Positions 22,826 through 24,400 of a stretch of DNA of 24,400 bases are shown one piece after another. The stretch is taken from contig JAJZAG010000014.1 in NCBI GenBank assembly GCA_021799555.1, positions 1 to 24,400 on the forward strand. The letters are read 5' to 3'. The stretch's first letter is position 1. Every line of letters begins with the position of its first letter. Both the position numbers and the translations under genes were made by a program. The notes beneath the pieces are model-generated. The model had not been told where the DNA came from. It ran no database searches and was given only the letters and a program-made list of their open reading frames with translations. This stretch comes from Deltaproteobacteria bacterium (GTDB lineage: Bacteria; Desulfobacterota; Binatia; Binatales; Binataceae).

Positions 22826-23446
22826 ATGCAGTTCAAATCGTGGAGGTCTCGCATACGCCGCGCTCGCGGGCATGGACACCCGGTGCGGCGCCATGCGCTG
22901 GCGCTTCTGCTCGCAGCCGCTCCGCTCGCCTGCACGCATCTGATGCAGACCGACGCGAATAATTTGCCGGACCGGATGCATCGCGGCGACTTCTCGTTCG
23001 AGCGCCCGGCGCGTCCGGGATGGTACTTGAGCGACACCGTCGATCCGCCAACGCTGGCTGAATTCACGCGTCACGACGGCCGCGCCGAATCGCAGATCCT
23101 GATCTTTGCGGTCGCTCCGCGGTCGCCGGTCACCGACGCCGCCGAGCTACAACGATGGGCCGAAAGCCTGCCCGATTCCGACAAGGTGATCGCCGCCGCA
23201 CCCGGACACGGCGCGATTTGCGTCCGTTACCATGCGCGCTCGGTTCTCACGGTGCATTACGCGGACACGCCATCGCCGTCCGCCGACCGCCAGGTAACCG
23301 ACGAGGACAGCCTCGATTGTATCGATCCGCACGCGCCCGGCTATATCGTGCGCTTCATCTACACACAGCGTAGCTCGATCGGTGGAAACCCCGTCGGCGA
23401 AGAAGAAGCCCAGCAATTCCTCCGCACCATCGAGTTCGACAAATAG
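22826..23446 (+). CDS. Small exported, probably lipoprotein-like protein of unknown function
   Basis: This 206-residue protein has a signal-like N-terminus: a long basic stretch, then ALALLLAAAPLACTHLM. Cys36 is a possible lipidation site, but Pro at -3 departs from the lipobox consensus. A GTG at 22883 would give a compact signal (MRRHALALLLAAAPLAC) and may be the true start; GGA six bases before the ATG at 22826 favours the longer form. The mature part (FSFERPARPGWYLSDT, FTRHDGRAESQILIFAV, ending EEEAQQFLRTIEFDK) has the alternating strands of a small beta-rich domain. I do not recognise a family; the final EAQQFLRTIEF pattern occurs in many small exported proteins of unknown role. It lies 70 bases after the transglutaminase gene with its own likely promoter. 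A link to the ATP-grasp cluster is possible but unproven. Confidence 0.65.
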   Translation: MQFKSWRSRIRRARGHGHPVRRHALALLLAAAPLACTHLMQTDANNLPDRMHRGDFSFERPARPGWYLSDTVDPPTLAEFTRHDGRAESQILIFAVAPRSPVTDAAELQRWAESLPDSDKVIAAAPGHGAICVRYHARSVLTVHYADTPSPSADRQVTDEDSLDCIDPHAPGYIVRFIYTQRSSIGGNPVGEEEAQQFLRTIEFDK

Positions 23447-23686
23447 ACGGCGCGCGAGCATTTCGAGCAGGCCATTGCTGAAAATCGCTCGACCGTGCCT
23501 ACCGGAGTTATTTTCGGTAGCGTTCTCCTCCCTGGCTGCTTGCCCCAAACACACTCCATAAAACCGGGCGGAGTCCACTTGACGCCGGGTTCGCTAAGAG
23601 GCTACGAATCGGGTGCTGGAAAAGGCAAAAAGGCAAATTCCGGGTCAAATCGTTTCTGTGAATTCTGAGGAATTGGGCGTGAATGC

Positions 23687-24400
23687 ATGAACGACAGACG
23701 TCCAGTCGTTGCCATGCCGCCGCAATCTCTCGAAGGCGAACCCCCGCGCGAACGACCCGAGCATCCCACAGCTCCAGAAGCATCGCCGGCGACCGCCCGC
23801 GGATGGTTTGACCTGCTCGCCGCTCCGCGCCTCGCAGTGCCTTTCCTCGTGGCGTTTGGCCTGATCGTGTTGGTGGTAAATCTCGGCGGCTATCCGATTT
23901 ATACAAGGGGAGAGCCGCGCGAGGCTATCCGCATCGTCGACATCATGCGCGGCAGTTGGATATTGCCCACCCAGCCCGGGATCGGCTTGCCGTGGAAGCC
24001 GCCCTTGATGTACTGGCTCTGCGGATTAGCGTCGATGCTGTTTGGCTCGGTGAATGAATGGGCGGTGCGATTACCGTCCGCACTGCTGGCCGTCGGCGGA
24101 ATCGTATGCTGCTACTTATACGTGCGCCGGCTGTTCGACGAACGCAGCGCACTGGCCAGCGCTCTTATCCTCGCGACCGCCATACAATACCAGCAGGCTG
24201 GTTCGGCGGCGCGCGTCGACATGACGCTTACGTTTTTCGTCGAATTGGCGTGTTTCGAATTCATCGCGATCGCGGAGGGACTTACCCGCCGCCGGATGCT
24301 GCTCTATGCGGCGCTGGCATTGGCGGTGCTAGCCAAGGGACCGATCGGTGTGGTGCTGCCGGCCTTGGTCGCCTTGATCTGGATGGCCACCCAGCGGCGC
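23687..24400 (+). CDS. GT39/ArnT-like membrane glycosyltransferase, N-terminal part (3' end outside window)
   Basis: The frame is open from ATG 23687 to the end of the window (238 codons). After a Pro/Glu-rich cytoplasmic leader of about 40 residues comes a first transmembrane helix (VPFLVAFGLIVLVVNLGG). The periplasmic loop IYTRGEPREAIRIVDIMRGS follows, with the acidic motif (Glu in GEPREA) at the place where GT39/ArnT enzymes have their catalytic acidic pair. Then come LPWKPPLMYWL and RLPSALLAV, more helices, and LAKGPIGVVLPALVAL, all typical of the PMT_2/ArnT superfamily. Such enzymes use polyprenyl-phosphate sugars to glycosylate lipid A or proteins on the periplasmic side. Acceptor and sugar are unknown. 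The start is uncertain, as there is no good ribosome site; an ATG at 23714 is possible. Confidence 0.85.
   Translation, partial: MNDRRPVVAMPPQSLEGEPPRERPEHPTAPEASPATARGWFDLLAAPRLAVPFLVAFGLIVLVVNLGGYPIYTRGEPREAIRIVDIMRGSWILPTQPGIGLPWKPPLMYWLCGLASMLFGSVNEWAVRLPSALLAVGGIVCCYLYVRRLFDERSALASALILATAIQYQQAGSAARVDMTLTFFVELACFEFIAIAEGLTRRRMLLYAALALAVLAKGPIGVVLPALVALIWMATQRR

Noticed and set aside
21739..23067. Minus-strand open frame of 442 codons across the transglutaminase and lipoprotein-like genes
   Set aside because: It is antisense to two recognisable genes, and its sequence shows only reversed codon bias.
23499..23520. CTACCG ... CGGTAG hairpin after the lipoprotein-like gene, considered as a terminator
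   Set aside because: It has a 6-base stem with a 10-base loop and no T tract on the plus strand; too weak to annotate.
23615..23640. AAAGGCAA direct repeat upstream of the GT39-type gene
   Set aside because: Two short copies only; too little to call a binding site or repeat array.

Overview
The window is GC-rich chromosomal DNA from a Gram-negative-type bacterium. Evidence for this is the proteobacterial-style poly(A) polymerase/CCA-adding enzyme with an arginine-rich tail, a lipoprotein-like gene, a GT39/ArnT-like glycosyltransferase, and coding frames dominated by G/C at third positions. The gene mix (luciferase-like flavin monooxygenase, nitronate monooxygenase, alkyl-sulfatase-like metallo-hydrolase, PA0069-type radical SAM protein, giant SBBP/BNR protein with Thr-Pro linkers) would suit an uncultured soil lineage such as Binatota or a deltaproteobacterial relative. 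That placement is inference only. I see no rRNA, tRNA, CRISPR array, transposase or phage gene.

Left part (1-9 kb): the 3' end of pcnB (+) converges on an alkyl-sulfatase-family metallo-beta-lactamase-fold hydrolase (-). That gene diverges from a ZIP metal transporter (+). The ZIP gene meets, by a shared CTAG, a two-gene minus-strand operon of an FAD-dependent geranylgeranyl-reductase-like oxidoreductase and an alpha/beta-hydrolase-fold protein that has lost its nucleophile. Next comes a ferritin-like protein (-) with its own terminator and a promoter whose -10 box sits in an operator-like palindrome. A DHA2-type 14-TM drug exporter (+) follows.

Middle (9-14.3 kb): a nitronate monooxygenase and a luciferase-like monooxygenase lie in tandem on the minus strand behind a control region with three inverted repeats. 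An almost gene-free 0.6 kb stretch follows, holding a GntR/PdhR-like operator. Then come an unrecognised Cys-rich 232-residue protein with a strong Shine-Dalgarno site, a REP-like inverted pair in a 0.4 kb spacer, an SplB-like radical SAM protein, and a 0.4 kb AT-richer spacer with an 11-bp inverted repeat.

Right part (14.3-24.4 kb, all +): a 1,628-residue secreted protein comes first. It reads as a seven-repeat SBBP propeller with a second, BNR-type seven-repeat propeller inserted between blades 6 and 7, followed by Thr-Pro linkers, a HYDIN/choice-of-anchor-D-type domain and an Ig/cadherin-like domain. Next is a tight cluster of circularly permuted ATP-grasp ligase, alpha-E protein and transglutaminase-like protease. 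This trio is known from comparative genomics as a probable peptide-bond-forming/cleaving system whose product is, to my knowledge, undefined. A small lipoprotein-like gene with its own promoter and the first 238 codons of a GT39-type glycosyltransferase close the window. The ATP-grasp trio and the nested-propeller exoprotein are the most interesting parts.
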